A stretch of 42,126 bases of DNA from an uncultured Anaerolineales bacterium (GCA_937135955.1 CAKZOB010000013.1:1-42126); one strand, 5' to 3'. Shown: positions 1 to 9,995, counted from the first letter of the stretch. Translations and numbers: made by a program. Notes: generated by a model not told the origin, from the sequence alone.

Positions 1-810
1 TGGTTTCCGCTGGTGGTGCTGGCGGCAGCGTTGACGCTGCTGTGCTTCCTGGTCTACGCCCTGATCGCCACCCTGCTTTTCAGCGAGCCGGCGGAAGTGC
101 AGATCGTGCCCTACGGCTGGAATGCGCCCACCGCCACCGTCCCCCTGCCGACCGCGCCTGCCGGATTGCCCACCCTGGCAACCCCTGTCCCGACGCAGGC
201 ACCCCTGGTTTCGCCGATAGCCTTGCCCACGGCGACTCGCGCCCCGGCTGATGGACAGGGCGGCGGGGACGTCTGCGCCCTGACCGTGCGCGCGCAGACG
301 GTCAACCTGTATGCCGGGCCGGACGAAGCGTCACAGGTCGTGGGGGCGCTGACTGGTGGGCAGGTTGTGGTAGCCGATGGCTGGGACACTGGCGCAGACG
401 GCTACACCTGGTGGCGACTGGACGTTACGGGCTGGGCGCGCGGCGACGCCTTCGTGGATGCGCTCAATCCCAACCTGCCCGATGCCTGTTGGCTGCTGGC
501 ACAGGTGACCAATGCCGCCTTCCCTGTCCCTGGGCCTACGCTGACGCCTCCGCTCGCCAGCGGCTCGGCGTGTATCCTGACGGCGCGCTGGACTCAGGCC
601 AATATCCGTCAGGGGCCGGGCACGTCGTTTGCCATCACCGGCACGCTCAGTCAGGGGCAGACGGTGCAGGCAGTGGGCTGGGCGACAGGGGATGACGGCT
701 TCACCTGGTGGCAACTGGCAACGGGCGGCTGGGCGCGCGGCGATATCTTTCTGGACATGGCCAACCCCAGCGTGCCTGCCGAATGTCTGGCGTTGCCCGC
801 CGCCGATTGA
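1..810 (+). CDS. Membrane-anchored double SH3b-domain protein (5' end outside window)
   Basis: The reading frame is open from base 1, so the true start probably lies upstream; a GTG at 13 is the first start codon inside the window. Counting from that GTG, residues 2-24 are one hydrophobic segment (membrane anchor or uncleaved signal). Residues 37-80 are a Pro/Thr/Ala-rich linker. Two bacterial SH3 (SH3b) repeats follow, at about 88-150 and 187-250. Both carry the same TWWRLDVTGWARGD / TWWQLATGGWARGD core. Each repeat is bracketed by cysteines 71 residues apart (C88/C159 and C187/C258), which could form matching disulfides outside the cell. SH3b domains usually bind peptidoglycan or cell-surface ligands, which suits a gene next to a cell-wall cluster. 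No catalytic domain is visible. The domain call is confident; the ligand is unknown. Confidence 0.8.
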   Translation, partial: WFPLVVLAAALTLLCFLVYALIATLLFSEPAEVQIVPYGWNAPTATVPLPTAPAGLPTLATPVPTQAPLVSPIALPTATRAPADGQGGGDVCALTVRAQTVNLYAGPDEASQVVGALTGGQVVVADGWDTGADGYTWWRLDVTGWARGDAFVDALNPNLPDACWLLAQVTNAAFPVPGPTLTPPLASGSACILTARWTQANIRQGPGTSFAITGTLSQGQTVQAVGWATGDDGFTWWQLATGGWARGDIFLDMANPSVPAECLALPAAD

Positions 811-859
811 GCAGCGAACAACAATGATTGGTGATCCTGGCTGAGAGAGGAGCAGATAA

Positions 860-1855
860 ATGACAACGGTCGTTCGTTGGGGAGTGCTGAGCACGTCGCG
901 TCATGCGGCGAGCACGGTGATTCCGGCCTTGCAGGCAGCGTCAGGCGGGGAGGTGCGAGCGGTCGCCAGCCGCGACGCCTACCGCGCCCGCGCCTATGCC
1001 GAAGAGCACAGTATTCCGCGCAGCTATGGCACTTATGAGGCCCTGCTAGACGATCCGGAGATAGACGCCGTGTATATTCCCCTGCCCAACAGTCTGCACC
1101 GCGAGTGGACGATCCGCGCGGCAGAGGCGGGCAAGCATGTGCTGTGCGAAAAACCGCTGGCGCTCAACGCTGCCGAAGCCCAGGAGATGGTAGATGCCTG
1201 TCGGCGGGCGGGCGTCAAACTAGCCGAAGCCTTCCAGTGGCGACACCATCCGCAGGCGCAGCGCGCGCGCGAACTGCTGCGGCAGGGGACGATCGGCGAC
1301 CTGAAGCTCATTGATGCGGGCTTCACCTTCCCCCTCAGTCGCCCCAACGACATCCGCTTGCGCCCAGAAGTGGGCGGCGGGGCGCTCTACGACGTGGGCT
1401 GCTACCCGATCGCCGTAGCCCGCTACATGGTCGGCGCGGAGCCAGTGGCGGTGACTGCGCAGGCCATCTGGACACCAGAAGGCGTGGACGAGACGCTGGT
1501 AGCGACGCTGACCTTCCCCAACGGTGTGCTGGCGCACATCAACTGTTCGCTACGGTTGCCGCTGCGCCGCTACTACGAGCTGGTGGGCACCAAAGGGATG
1601 TTGCGCGTCAACCGGGCCTACAACCCCAAGGATGATGCGCCCGGCGAAGTGCTCCAACTGAGCGACGACCTGGCGACTGTCGCCACCCACACGACCGAGC
1701 GGCTCAATTCGTATGTGCTGATGGCCGAAGACTTCAACCGGGCTGTCCTGGATGGCACAGATGTGCCCTTCCCGGCTGAAGACGCGGTGCTGAACATGCG
1801 CGTGATAGATGCGGTCTACAAAGCAGCCCGTAGCAACAATGTGGTAGTCGTGTGA
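860..1855 (+). CDS. Gfo/Idh/MocA family NAD(P)-dependent oxidoreductase
   Basis: This 331-residue protein has the usual length of the family. An N-terminal Rossmann fold begins with WGVLSTSRHA (residues 7-16). The family hallmark EKP (residues 97-99, in LCEKPLALNA) supplies the catalytic-site lysine. A C-terminal alpha/beta substrate domain contains the GGGALYDVGCYPI signature typical of sugar and polyol dehydrogenases. It is expected to be cytosolic and to oxidise or reduce a hydroxyl/keto group of a sugar-like substrate; the substrate cannot be read from sequence. The start ATG follows a strong GAGAGAGGAG ribosome-binding site. The gene lies 19 bases before murD, so it may be cotranscribed with the cell-wall genes, but a role in wall synthesis is not demonstrated. 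Confidence 0.88.
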   Translation: MTTVVRWGVLSTSRHAASTVIPALQAASGGEVRAVASRDAYRARAYAEEHSIPRSYGTYEALLDDPEIDAVYIPLPNSLHREWTIRAAEAGKHVLCEKPLALNAAEAQEMVDACRRAGVKLAEAFQWRHHPQAQRARELLRQGTIGDLKLIDAGFTFPLSRPNDIRLRPEVGGGALYDVGCYPIAVARYMVGAEPVAVTAQAIWTPEGVDETLVATLTFPNGVLAHINCSLRLPLRRYYELVGTKGMLRVNRAYNPKDDAPGEVLQLSDDLATVATHTTERLNSYVLMAEDFNRAVLDGTDVPFPAEDAVLNMRVIDAVYKAARSNNVVVV

Positions 1856-1874
1856 GAGTGACGCAACAGGACAT

Positions 1875-3293
<1,419 letters not shown>

Positions 3294-3346
3294 CGGTCAG
3301 CCTTCAGCAACTAGCACGAGCCAGTGCTGGACGGGAGATAGACGCT

Positions 3347-3559
3347 GTGAAATCATCGCAGAGACCGCGCCCCAGGCGGCAGGCAGGTGGGCGTCCACCC
3401 GAAGTAGCCGGACGCGGCGCGCTGGCGGCCATGCTGATCCTGACGGCGGTCGTCGCTGTCTTTGTCCTGGCAGCGGACTTTCTCGGCATGACGGCCCGCT
3501 CGATCATCCTGATCGGCTGGATGATGATCATGCTGGCGGTATTGCGCCGCACCCAGTGA
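3347..3559 (+). CDS. Small two-helix membrane protein between murD and ftsW
   Basis: This predicted 70-residue protein starts at GTG with a GGGAG ribosome-binding site about 10 bases upstream. The first 25 residues are strongly basic and Pro/Gly/Arg-rich (RPRPRRQAGGRP). Two hydrophobic segments follow, at about 27-47 (ALAAMLILTAVVAVFVLAADF) and 50-66 (ARSIILIGWMMIMLAVL), then RRTQ at the C terminus. The basic N terminus suggests an N-in, C-in hairpin. It fits between murD and ftsW without overlapping either gene and shares their strand and composition. I recognise no family. Its place in the cluster suggests an envelope or division accessory role, but that is only an inference from position. 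Confidence 0.6.
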   Translation: MKSSQRPRPRRQAGGRPPEVAGRGALAAMLILTAVVAVFVLAADFLGMTARSIILIGWMMIMLAVLRRTQ

Positions 3560-3637
3560 GCAATCGCTGGCGTGGCGCGTCACCGGGTGATGGGGTAATG
3601 TAAGAAACAGTCCTGTGTGGGGAGCTTCGAGGGTCTC

Positions 3638-4882
3638 ATGGCTGACGCTCCGCAATATATAGACGAAGACACCGAGTTCAATTACGCGGATGCGCTGGTG
3701 CGACCGGCGCGCCGTCCGCCGCCAACTATCGATCGTCAGGAGGCCGCGGCGCGCCGCCGGGCCTACACCCCCGGCTTCGACCTGTACCTGGCGCTGGTGG
3801 TGGCCGCCCTGTGTGCCATCGGCCTGATGATGGTCTACAGCGCGTCTATTGATGTCAGCTATCAGGTCACCGGAGACGCGCGCAGCACCACCTATTTCTT
3901 TGTGCGACAACTGCGCTCGATGATCCTGGGCGTGGCGGTGCTGATACTTTTCTCGCGGCTGGACTATCACCTCTGGCGGCGCCTGGCCGGGCCGATGATG
4001 ATCCTGGTGATCGTACTGCTGATCCTGGTGCTACGCTTCGGCGAGACGCGCTTTCAGGCACAGCGTTCGCTGATCGAAGGGTCGTTTCAGCCGGGCGAGC
4101 TGGCCAAATTCACCGTGGTGCTCTACATGGCGGCCTGGCTGGCAGCCAAGCGCACTCGCATCCGCCGTATCACCTATGGTTTGCTGCCCTTCACCGTGCT
4201 GGTGGGCAGCGTCGCCTTTCTGATCGTGCTACAGCCCGACGTGAGCACTGCGGCCAGCATCCTGGCGACGGCGCTGAGCATGTTTTTCATCGCCGGCGCA
4301 GACATGTTTCAGATGTTACTCATCGGCGGGTTGATGGGAGTGGCCGGCTGGCAATTGCTCACCCGCCTGGATTATGCCCAGAACCGCCTGGCGGTGCACT
4401 GGGCCGCCGTTGAAGACCTGCGTCAGGCCAGCGATCATGTGCAGCAGGCCGTGACCGCCTTCCTCAACGGCGGGCTGACGGGCGTGGGCCTGGGCGAAAG
4501 CCGCCAGAAATTCGCCAACAACCTGCCCTTCCCCCACACCGATAGCATCTTCGCCGTCATCGGCGAGGAACTGGGGCTACTGGGCAGCTTTCTGGTGATC
4601 GCCCTGTTTGTGGCGCTCATCTATCGCGGCTTCACCATCGCCCGCTACGCGCCGGACAGTTTTGGGGGGCTGCTGGCGGCGGGGGTGACCTGCTGGGTGG
4701 CTTATGACGCGCTGCTGAACATTGCCGTGATGACCGCCGTGATCCCGCCCACCGGCGTGCCGCTGCCATTCATCAGCTATGGCGGGTCGAGCCTGGTAGC
4801 GGTGTTGGCTGGGATGGGCGTGGTGCTCAACGTCTCGCGGGCGGTCAGTCGCAGCGCGCTGCCCAAACGCAAGCAGGAGTGA
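3638..4882 (+). CDS. ftsW: Peptidoglycan glycosyltransferase FtsW (SEDS family)
   Basis: FtsW is the SEDS-family glycan polymerase of the division septum and works with a cognate class B penicillin-binding protein. The product from ATG 3638 is 414 residues; a GTG at 3617 in the same frame is also open, but GAGG lies six bases before the ATG. The first 50 residues are cytoplasmic and charged, followed by about ten hydrophobic helices. SEDS signatures are QPDVSTAASI, GESRQKFANNLPFPHTDSIF, AVIGEELGLLG and the C-terminal PTGVPLPFISYGGSS. RodA has similar motifs; the murD-murG neighbourhood favours FtsW. The partner PBP is not in the window. Confidence 0.93.
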   Translation: MADAPQYIDEDTEFNYADALVRPARRPPPTIDRQEAAARRRAYTPGFDLYLALVVAALCAIGLMMVYSASIDVSYQVTGDARSTTYFFVRQLRSMILGVAVLILFSRLDYHLWRRLAGPMMILVIVLLILVLRFGETRFQAQRSLIEGSFQPGELAKFTVVLYMAAWLAAKRTRIRRITYGLLPFTVLVGSVAFLIVLQPDVSTAASILATALSMFFIAGADMFQMLLIGGLMGVAGWQLLTRLDYAQNRLAVHWAAVEDLRQASDHVQQAVTAFLNGGLTGVGLGESRQKFANNLPFPHTDSIFAVIGEELGLLGSFLVIALFVALIYRGFTIARYAPDSFGGLLAAGVTCWVAYDALLNIAVMTAVIPPTGVPLPFISYGGSSLVAVLAGMGVVLNVSRAVSRSALPKRKQE

Positions 4883-4910
4883 ACACAGCATAAATCTCAC
4901 AGGCCAGCTT

Positions 4911-5645
4911 ATGAAGATACTTTTTCTTGACGAATCTGGCGATCACCACTTGGCCAAAATCGATCCTCAATATCCGATTTTCGTGCTGGGAGGGATAATT
5001 GTTGAGCAAGCTTATGCAGAGGGCGAACTCACTTGCCAATTGAATGACTTCAAGCGCGCTCTCTTTGGCACAGAGAACATCATCCTGCACACTGCCGACA
5101 TCACGCGCAATCGGAATGGATTTGAACGACTACAAGATACAGCATTTCGCCAGCACTTCTACCGAGAACTGAACGCCCTGATGGCGACACTGGATTACAC
5201 AGTAGTTGCATGCGCGATTCATAAGAGAGGACACCTTGCCAGGTATGGTGTTGCTGCACTTGATCCTTATATGTTAAGCCTGGATATACTGGTAGAGCGC
5301 TTTTGCTTTGAAGTCGGTGGAATCAGTAAGGGGGGAATGATCGTTGCTGAGCAGCGCGATCCAACACTGGATCAGGCACTGAAACTGGCATGGTCGAACC
5401 TCAAATTTCAAGGTACCCGATACTTGCAGGGGAAAGTCATCGCCGATCGAATTTGCGACATCGTGCTACACCCTAAGAAACAGAACATTGCAGGCCTGCA
5501 ACTAGCGGATCTTGTGTTGTCACCAATAGGGAGACACGTGCTTGGCAAACAGGACAGAGGGGACTGGCAAATCGTCGAAAGGAAACTGAGACGAGGACCG
5601 ACAGGTCAGGTTGAAGGTTTTGGGTTGGTGATTCTACCAAAATAG
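4911..5645 (+). CDS. DUF3800 domain protein, probable foreign insertion
   Basis: This 244-residue protein has DUF3800 hallmarks: the N-terminal FLDESGDHHL, a central HTADITRNR segment, AEQRDPTLDQAL, and the C-terminal LQLADLVLSPIGRH (the family's Q-x-A-D motif). DUF3800 proteins are thought to have an RNase H-like fold with acidic active-site residues; their biological role is unsettled and they often occur in mobile or accessory DNA. The gene differs from its neighbours: bases 4921-4980 contain 25 G/C of 60, whereas 6061-6120 in murG contain 43 of 60. It has no good ribosome-binding site and splits ftsW from murG. The 8-base word AGGCCAGC occurs just before the start (4901-4908) and just after the stop (5649-5656). 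No transposase is present. Confidence 0.82.
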   Translation: MKILFLDESGDHHLAKIDPQYPIFVLGGIIVEQAYAEGELTCQLNDFKRALFGTENIILHTADITRNRNGFERLQDTAFRQHFYRELNALMATLDYTVVACAIHKRGHLARYGVAALDPYMLSLDILVERFCFEVGGISKGGMIVAEQRDPTLDQALKLAWSNLKFQGTRYLQGKVIADRICDIVLHPKKQNIAGLQLADLVLSPIGRHVLGKQDRGDWQIVERKLRRGPTGQVEGFGLVILPK

Positions 5646-5765
5646 AAGAGGCCAGCCCCCGCTACGCAGTGACCAGCCTGCTTCTAAATTTATATTAATG
5701 CAGATAGAGTCCATCTGTCAAGCAGTTGCCAGGACAAATCGTACGCAAGCTCAAGGAGTACACTC
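5646..5765. other. AT-rich spacer between DUF3800 gene and murG
   Basis: This 120-base gap is clearly richer in A/T than the surrounding cell-wall genes, for example TTCTAAATTTATATTAATG at 5683-5701. It carries the right-hand copy of the AGGCCAGC word and ends with the AAGGAG ribosome-binding site of murG (5753-5758). I see no gene, RNA or convincing promoter pair, although TATATT or TATTAA near 5690 could serve as a weak -10 for murG. Confidence 0.45.
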
Positions 5766-6872
5766 TTGCGCATCATGATCTCAGCCGGAGGGACGGGGGG
5801 CGGTGTGTATCCCGCGCTGGCCGTGGCCGGAGCGCTCCGCCGCCTCTATGACGACCTGTCCCTGACCTTTGTGGGCGCGCGCGGCGACATGGCCCGCGAC
5901 CTGGTGCGCCGCGCCGACGTGCGCTTCGATAGCTATCACGAAGTGCTGGCCGGGCCGATGCATGGCGTCCCGCGAATGCAGCAACTGACGAGCGCGCTCA
6001 AAATCGCCGTGGGTATCGTACAGTCGCTGGCGTTAGTGCTGCGCCTGCGACCTCAGGTGCTCTTTCTGACGGGCGGTTGGGTGGGCTTCCCCACGGCGGT
6101 GGCGTGCTGGCTGCTGCGCCGCCCCCTTGTGATCTACGTGCCAGACATCGAGCCGGGCCTGACCCTCAAGCTGCTGGGACGCTACTTCGCCCGCGCCATT
6201 GCCGCCACCGTCGCCGAAACCAGCGCCTTCTACCCCGGCAAGCGCGTGGTGGAGACGGGCTATCCCCTGCGCCCGGAGATTCTGCGGGCGCGGCGCGAGG
6301 AGAGTATCCAGGCGCTCGGTCTCGACCCACAGCGGCAAACCTTGCTGGTGTTCGGCGGCAGCCGGGGATCGCGCAGCATCAACACGGCCATGGCGCGCAT
6401 TGCCCCCGCTCTACTGGACGATGGTGGGCAGATCGTGCATATCACCGGTCAGCTCGATTGGGAGAGCGTACGGGCACAGCACGCCGCGCTCACCGAAGCT
6501 CAGCAGGCGCGCTACCAGATACACGCTTTTTTGCCGGACATCGGTCAGGCGTTCGCTGCCGCCGATCTGGTAGTCAGCCGGGCGGGCGCGGCCACACTTG
6601 CCGAGTACCCACAGCATGAATTGCCCGCCATCCTGGTGCCCTACCCCTATGCCTGGCGCTATCAGAAAGTCAACGCCGACTGGCTGGTGACGCGCGGCGC
6701 GGCGGTGCAGGTAGACGACGGACGGCTGGGCGAGGAACTGCTGCCGACCATTCGCGCGCTGTTCGGTCAGCCGGAGCGACTACAGGCAATGCGAGCCGCC
6801 ATGGCCGCGCTCAAGCGACCGGATGGTGCAGAGAACATCGCGCGTCTGCTGGCGGAGACTGCCACCCGCTGA
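5766..6872 (+). CDS. murG: UDP-GlcNAc:lipid I N-acetylglucosaminyltransferase MurG (altered motif)
   Basis: MurG transfers GlcNAc to lipid I on the inner face of the membrane, making lipid II. The TTG start at 5766 is seven bases after AAGGAG; ATG 5775 is in frame but less well placed. The 368 residues show the GT28 layout: the GGTGG loop at residues 8-12, VLFLTGGWVGFPTAV, LVFGGSRGSRSINTAM starting the C-terminal domain, and SRAGAATLAEYPQHELPAILVPYPYAW with NADWL. Two conserved positions differ from the textbook enzyme. The GGTGGH loop reads GGTGGG (the His is Gly13), and the usual HQ before the NA motif reads YQ. Gene order (ftsW side, murC/murB downstream) strongly supports MurG all the same. 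Confidence 0.9.
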   Translation: MRIMISAGGTGGGVYPALAVAGALRRLYDDLSLTFVGARGDMARDLVRRADVRFDSYHEVLAGPMHGVPRMQQLTSALKIAVGIVQSLALVLRLRPQVLFLTGGWVGFPTAVACWLLRRPLVIYVPDIEPGLTLKLLGRYFARAIAATVAETSAFYPGKRVVETGYPLRPEILRARREESIQALGLDPQRQTLLVFGGSRGSRSINTAMARIAPALLDDGGQIVHITGQLDWESVRAQHAALTEAQQARYQIHAFLPDIGQAFAAADLVVSRAGAATLAEYPQHELPAILVPYPYAWRYQKVNADWLVTRGAAVQVDDGRLGEELLPTIRALFGQPERLQAMRAAMAALKRPDGAENIARLLAETATR

Positions 6873-6889
6873 GCGAAGGCATGCAGTAC

Positions 6890-6918
6890 TTGGCCGCCGC
6901 CGCCGGTTCGCCTACAAT
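6890..6918 (+). promoter_or_regulatory. Predicted sigma70-type promoter upstream of cvpA-like/murC/murB
   Basis: A -35 TTGGCC at 6890-6895 and a -10 TACAAT at 6913-6918 are separated by exactly 17 bases. The site lies in the 138-base gap after murG, about 90 bases before the CvpA-like gene. It could give that gene, murC and murB their own transcript. It was found by eye, not by scoring. Confidence 0.55.
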
Positions 6919-7010
6919 TAGAGCCACACACCGGGCGGTCGTCGCCCTGTGTGACGGTGTCCCGACATGCCACCGATGACGGCAGGGGCTGCCTGCGGGG
7001 GGCATTGGCC

Positions 7011-7544
7011 ATGATGCAACTATCGAGCTTCCTGGTGATCATGATCGGCATGTTCGCCATGATCGGCTATATGCGGGGCTGGACTAAGGAACTGATCGCG
7101 TCGGCAGGCATCATCCTGGCGCTGTTCACACTTGACCAGTTCGAGACCATCCTCATTGACCCACTCACCAGCGGTCAGCAGGGGTCGAAATTCTGGTTGC
7201 AGGCGGTCACGCTGCTGGCCTTCGCCTTCTTCGCCTACCAGACGCCGCCGGAGTCGCTGGCGCGGGGCGGGCGGCTACGTTCCAACCGCGAAGGTTTCCA
7301 GGATGGTATCCTGGGGGCCCTCGTGGGCGGCTGGAACGGCTATCTGCTGTTCGGCTCGCTGTGGTGGTACCTGGACAACCTGGAATACCCTCTCAGCCCG
7401 CACATCATCCCGGTTGATCCCGCCTCGGCCAGTGCCAACTGGGTCAACATCCTGCCGCTGAGCTGGATGTTGAGCGGTGACGGCGGCGTGCTGACATTCC
7501 TGATGATCGGCCTGTTCATCTTCATCATCGTGACGGTGATCTGA
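7011..7544 (+). CDS. CvpA-like polytopic membrane protein
   Basis: This 177-residue protein starts at ATG 7011 (ATG 7014 is adjacent), with a G-rich ribosome-binding site (CGGGGGG) upstream; the frame also extends back to a GTG at 6951. It has about four hydrophobic segments: residues 4-20, 27-42, around 63-77 and 102-120, with a final one at 160-177. The early GYMRGWTKELIASAGIILAL resembles the first repeat of CvpA/colicin V production-type proteins (GxxRGxxKEL followed by a glycine-bearing helix). The similarity is by motif only. Its place between murG and murC suggests an envelope function. The protein ends directly in a hydrophobic helix with no C-terminal tail. Confidence 0.65.
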   Translation: MMQLSSFLVIMIGMFAMIGYMRGWTKELIASAGIILALFTLDQFETILIDPLTSGQQGSKFWLQAVTLLAFAFFAYQTPPESLARGGRLRSNREGFQDGILGALVGGWNGYLLFGSLWWYLDNLEYPLSPHIIPVDPASASANWVNILPLSWMLSGDGGVLTFLMIGLFIFIIVTVI

Positions 7545-7605
7545 ACCATTCGCCATGCCAGCCGCGCCAACGCTTTGACAGGGCAATTCCTCGCAGGAGC
7601 GCACG

Positions 7606-9039
7606 TTGATTCTTTCCCCTGACCAGCATATTCATATCATCGGGATCGGCGGGTTTGGCATGTCGGCCATTGCCCGCGTGTTGTTGGGGCGCGGTTACAC
7701 CGTCAGCGGCTCCGATCTGCACCTCAACGACCTGACACGCGCCCTGGCCGCAATGGGCGCAACTATCTATCAGGGCCACGATCCGGCTCACATTGGCGGG
7801 GCAGATATCGTTGTGGTGACCTCTGCTGTCCCTGAGCACCATCCGGAGGTCGCGGCGGCGCGTGCGGCGGGCATCCCCGTATTGCGGCGGCGCGACATGC
7901 TGGGCGAGTTGATGGCCGGGCAGGTAGGCATTGCCGTCGCCGGCACGCATGGCAAAACGACCACGACCGCCCTGCTGACTCATGCGCTGATCCAGGCGGG
8001 CCTGGACCCGACCTATATCGTGGGCGGGGTGATGCGCAACACCGGCACGAACGCGGGGGTCGGGCGTGGCCCGCACTTTGTGATCGAGGCGGACGAGTAC
8101 GACCACATGTTCCTGGGACTGCGCCCGCAGGTCGCCGTGATCACCAATATCGAGCACGATCACCCCGACTGTTACCCCACGCTAGACGAGATGCGCGCCG
8201 CGTTTGCGCAGTTTGCCGCGCTGCTCCCCCCTGCGGGTTTGCTGGTCGCCTGCGCCGACGACGCCGAGGCACGTGCCCTGGGCGAAACACGCCATACTGC
8301 CGGACTTCCCGTCGCCTTCTATGGCCTGACCGCCCGCGCTGAGCAGGAAGCGTTCTGGCACGCGGACGATCTCGCCCCCGACGCTGAGGGCAGCATGACT
8401 TTCACCGTCTGGCAGGGGGCGGATAGGCTGGGTCGCATCCGGCTGGCACTGAGTGGGCGGCACAATGTCCTGAATGCGCTGGCGGTGATCGCGGTGACTC
8501 ACTGGTTGGGCGTGCCCTTCGACTCTGTTGCGGCGGCGTTGGGCAGTTTCCTGGGGACGGGCCGCCGCGCCGAGGTCATGGGCGAAGCCGCTGGCGTGAC
8601 GGTGATCAGCGACTACGCCCATCATCCGACAGAGGTGCGCGTCACGTTGGAGGCATTGCGGGCACGCCCCGGTGTACGCGAGCTGTGGGCGGTCTGGCAG
8701 CCGCATACCTACGGGCGAATGCGCGCCCTGGCCGATGAATTCGCCACCGCCTTTGCCGCCGCCGACCATGTGCTGGTCACCGAGGTCTATTCGGTGCGTG
8801 AGGCGATCACGCCAGGACTGGATGCAGCGGGGATGGCCGCATCCATCGCCAGGGCCGGACACCCCCATGTGCGTTATACTGGAGCGCTCCGGGCAACGGC
8901 GGACGAACTGGCTGCCCATGTGCAGCCCGGCGACCTGGTCGTGATCCTGTCGGCGGGCGATGGCCCTCTGGTCGGGCAATACCTGCTCGATACCCTGCGG
9001 GCCAGCCCGCGCCCGTCGCCGCAGGAGGAGGAACCATGA
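7606..9039 (+). CDS. murC: UDP-N-acetylmuramate--L-alanine ligase MurC
   Basis: MurC adds L-alanine to UDP-MurNAc, the first amino acid of the stem peptide, using ATP in the cytosol. The TTG start at 7606 is supported by AGGAG at 7595-7599. The 477-residue protein carries the N-terminal HIIGIGGFGMSAIARVLL Rossmann loop, the MurC-type P-loop GTHGKTTTT at residues 113-121, EADEYDHMFL, ITNIEHDHPDCY, GRHNVLNALA, GTGRRAEVMGE, ISDYAHHPTEV and WQPHTYGRM. EYDHMF and DHPDCY are diagnostic of MurC. Its stop overlaps the murB start in an ATGA, which implies translational coupling. Confidence 0.96.
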   Translation: MILSPDQHIHIIGIGGFGMSAIARVLLGRGYTVSGSDLHLNDLTRALAAMGATIYQGHDPAHIGGADIVVVTSAVPEHHPEVAAARAAGIPVLRRRDMLGELMAGQVGIAVAGTHGKTTTTALLTHALIQAGLDPTYIVGGVMRNTGTNAGVGRGPHFVIEADEYDHMFLGLRPQVAVITNIEHDHPDCYPTLDEMRAAFAQFAALLPPAGLLVACADDAEARALGETRHTAGLPVAFYGLTARAEQEAFWHADDLAPDAEGSMTFTVWQGADRLGRIRLALSGRHNVLNALAVIAVTHWLGVPFDSVAAALGSFLGTGRRAEVMGEAAGVTVISDYAHHPTEVRVTLEALRARPGVRELWAVWQPHTYGRMRALADEFATAFAAADHVLVTEVYSVREAITPGLDAAGMAASIARAGHPHVRYTGALRATADELAAHVQPGDLVVILSAGDGPLVGQYLLDTLRASPRPSPQEEEP

Positions 9040-9995
9040 ACGGGAATCCCGATCGCTACCAACCCCTGGCCGAGCGCTTCGACGTGGCCTTGCGGCGCGA
9101 TGAGTCGCTGGCCCGCTACACTGTGGCGCGACTGGGCGGCCCAGCAGACGCTCTGGTGGTGGCCAACAGCACCACCGATCTGACCGACGCCGTGACGCTG
9201 GCAGCAAAGCACGGTATTCCCTGGCTGGTGCTGGGCGGCGGGGCCAACGTGTTGGTGGCTGACGCGGGCTATCGTGGCCTGGTGATCATCAATCACGCCA
9301 AGGCGGTGCGTTTCGAAGAAGGCGGACGCGTAGTCGCCGAGAGCGGGGCCAACCTCTCGACGCTGGCCCGCCGCTGCATGAATCAAGGGCTGGCCGGGCT
9401 GGAATGGGCGGTGAACGTGCCGGGCACGGTCGGCGGTGCGGTGATCAACAATGCTGGCGCGCACGGCGGCGACATGGCTGGGTCGGTGCGCTGGGTCGAA
9501 CTCTTCACGCTGGAAGATTGCCCCCATGTCGAACTGTGGAGCGTCGCGCAGATGCGCTACGGCTATCGCTCGTCGGCGCTAAAGGGCGAGCACGGTCGCT
9601 ACGTGGTGCTGGCAGCCACGCTCATCCTCGAACCGGGCCATGATCCGGACGCGCTCAATGCCCGCGCCGACGAATTTGTAGCGCACCGCAAGCGCACGCA
9701 GCCGCCCGGCGCGTCGCTGGGCAGCATCTTCAAAAATCCCCCTGGCGACTACGCCGGTCGCCTGATCGAGGCGGCGGGGCTGAAGGGGACGACCTACGGC
9801 GGCGTGATGATCTCGCCGGTGCACGCCAATTTCATCGTCAACACGGGCGAGGGCACAGCAGCACAATACCGGCACCTGATCGAGCTGGCCCGCGCCACTG
9901 TATACGAGAAGTTCGGCGTATTGCTGGAACTGGAAATCGAACTGATCGGCGAATGGGAAGCCGCCCAGGATACCGGCCCGTTGGTTAGCCGGTAG
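9036..9995 (+). CDS. murB: UDP-N-acetylenolpyruvoylglucosamine reductase MurB
   Basis: MurB is the FAD- and NADPH-dependent enzyme that reduces UDP-GlcNAc-enolpyruvate to UDP-MurNAc. At 319 residues it matches the type II form. Visible motifs are [15 protein letters not shown] (FAD domain start), [80 protein letters not shown] and [14 protein letters not shown]. The serine in [11 protein letters not shown] is the expected proton donor. The start ATG overlaps the murC stop and sits behind GGAGGAGG. The cell-wall run ends here; the ftsQ/ftsA/ftsZ genes often found next are absent from the window. Confidence 0.96.
   Translation: MNGNPDRYQPLAERFDVALRRDESLARYTVARLGGPADALVVANSTTDLTDAVTLAAKHGIPWLVLGGGANVLVADAGYRGLVIINHAKAVRFEEGGRVVAESGANLSTLARRCMNQGLAGLEWAVNVPGTVGGAVINNAGAHGGDMAGSVRWVELFTLEDCPHVELWSVAQMRYGYRSSALKGEHGRYVVLAATLILEPGHDPDALNARADEFVAHRKRTQPPGASLGSIFKNPPGDYAGRLIEAAGLKGTTYGGVMISPVHANFIVNTGEGTAAQYRHLIELARATVYEKFGVLLELEIELIGEWEAAQDTGPLVSR

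Noticed and set aside
4911-5645. DUF3800 gene as part of a complete phage-defence system
   Set aside because: No second defence-like gene lies nearby; both flanks are ordinary cell-wall genes, so only a lone cargo gene can be supported.
9971-9994. TACCGGC/GCCGGTA hairpin at the end of murB as a terminator
   Set aside because: It lies inside the murB coding sequence up to the stop and is followed by GCGGCGCTG without a T-run.
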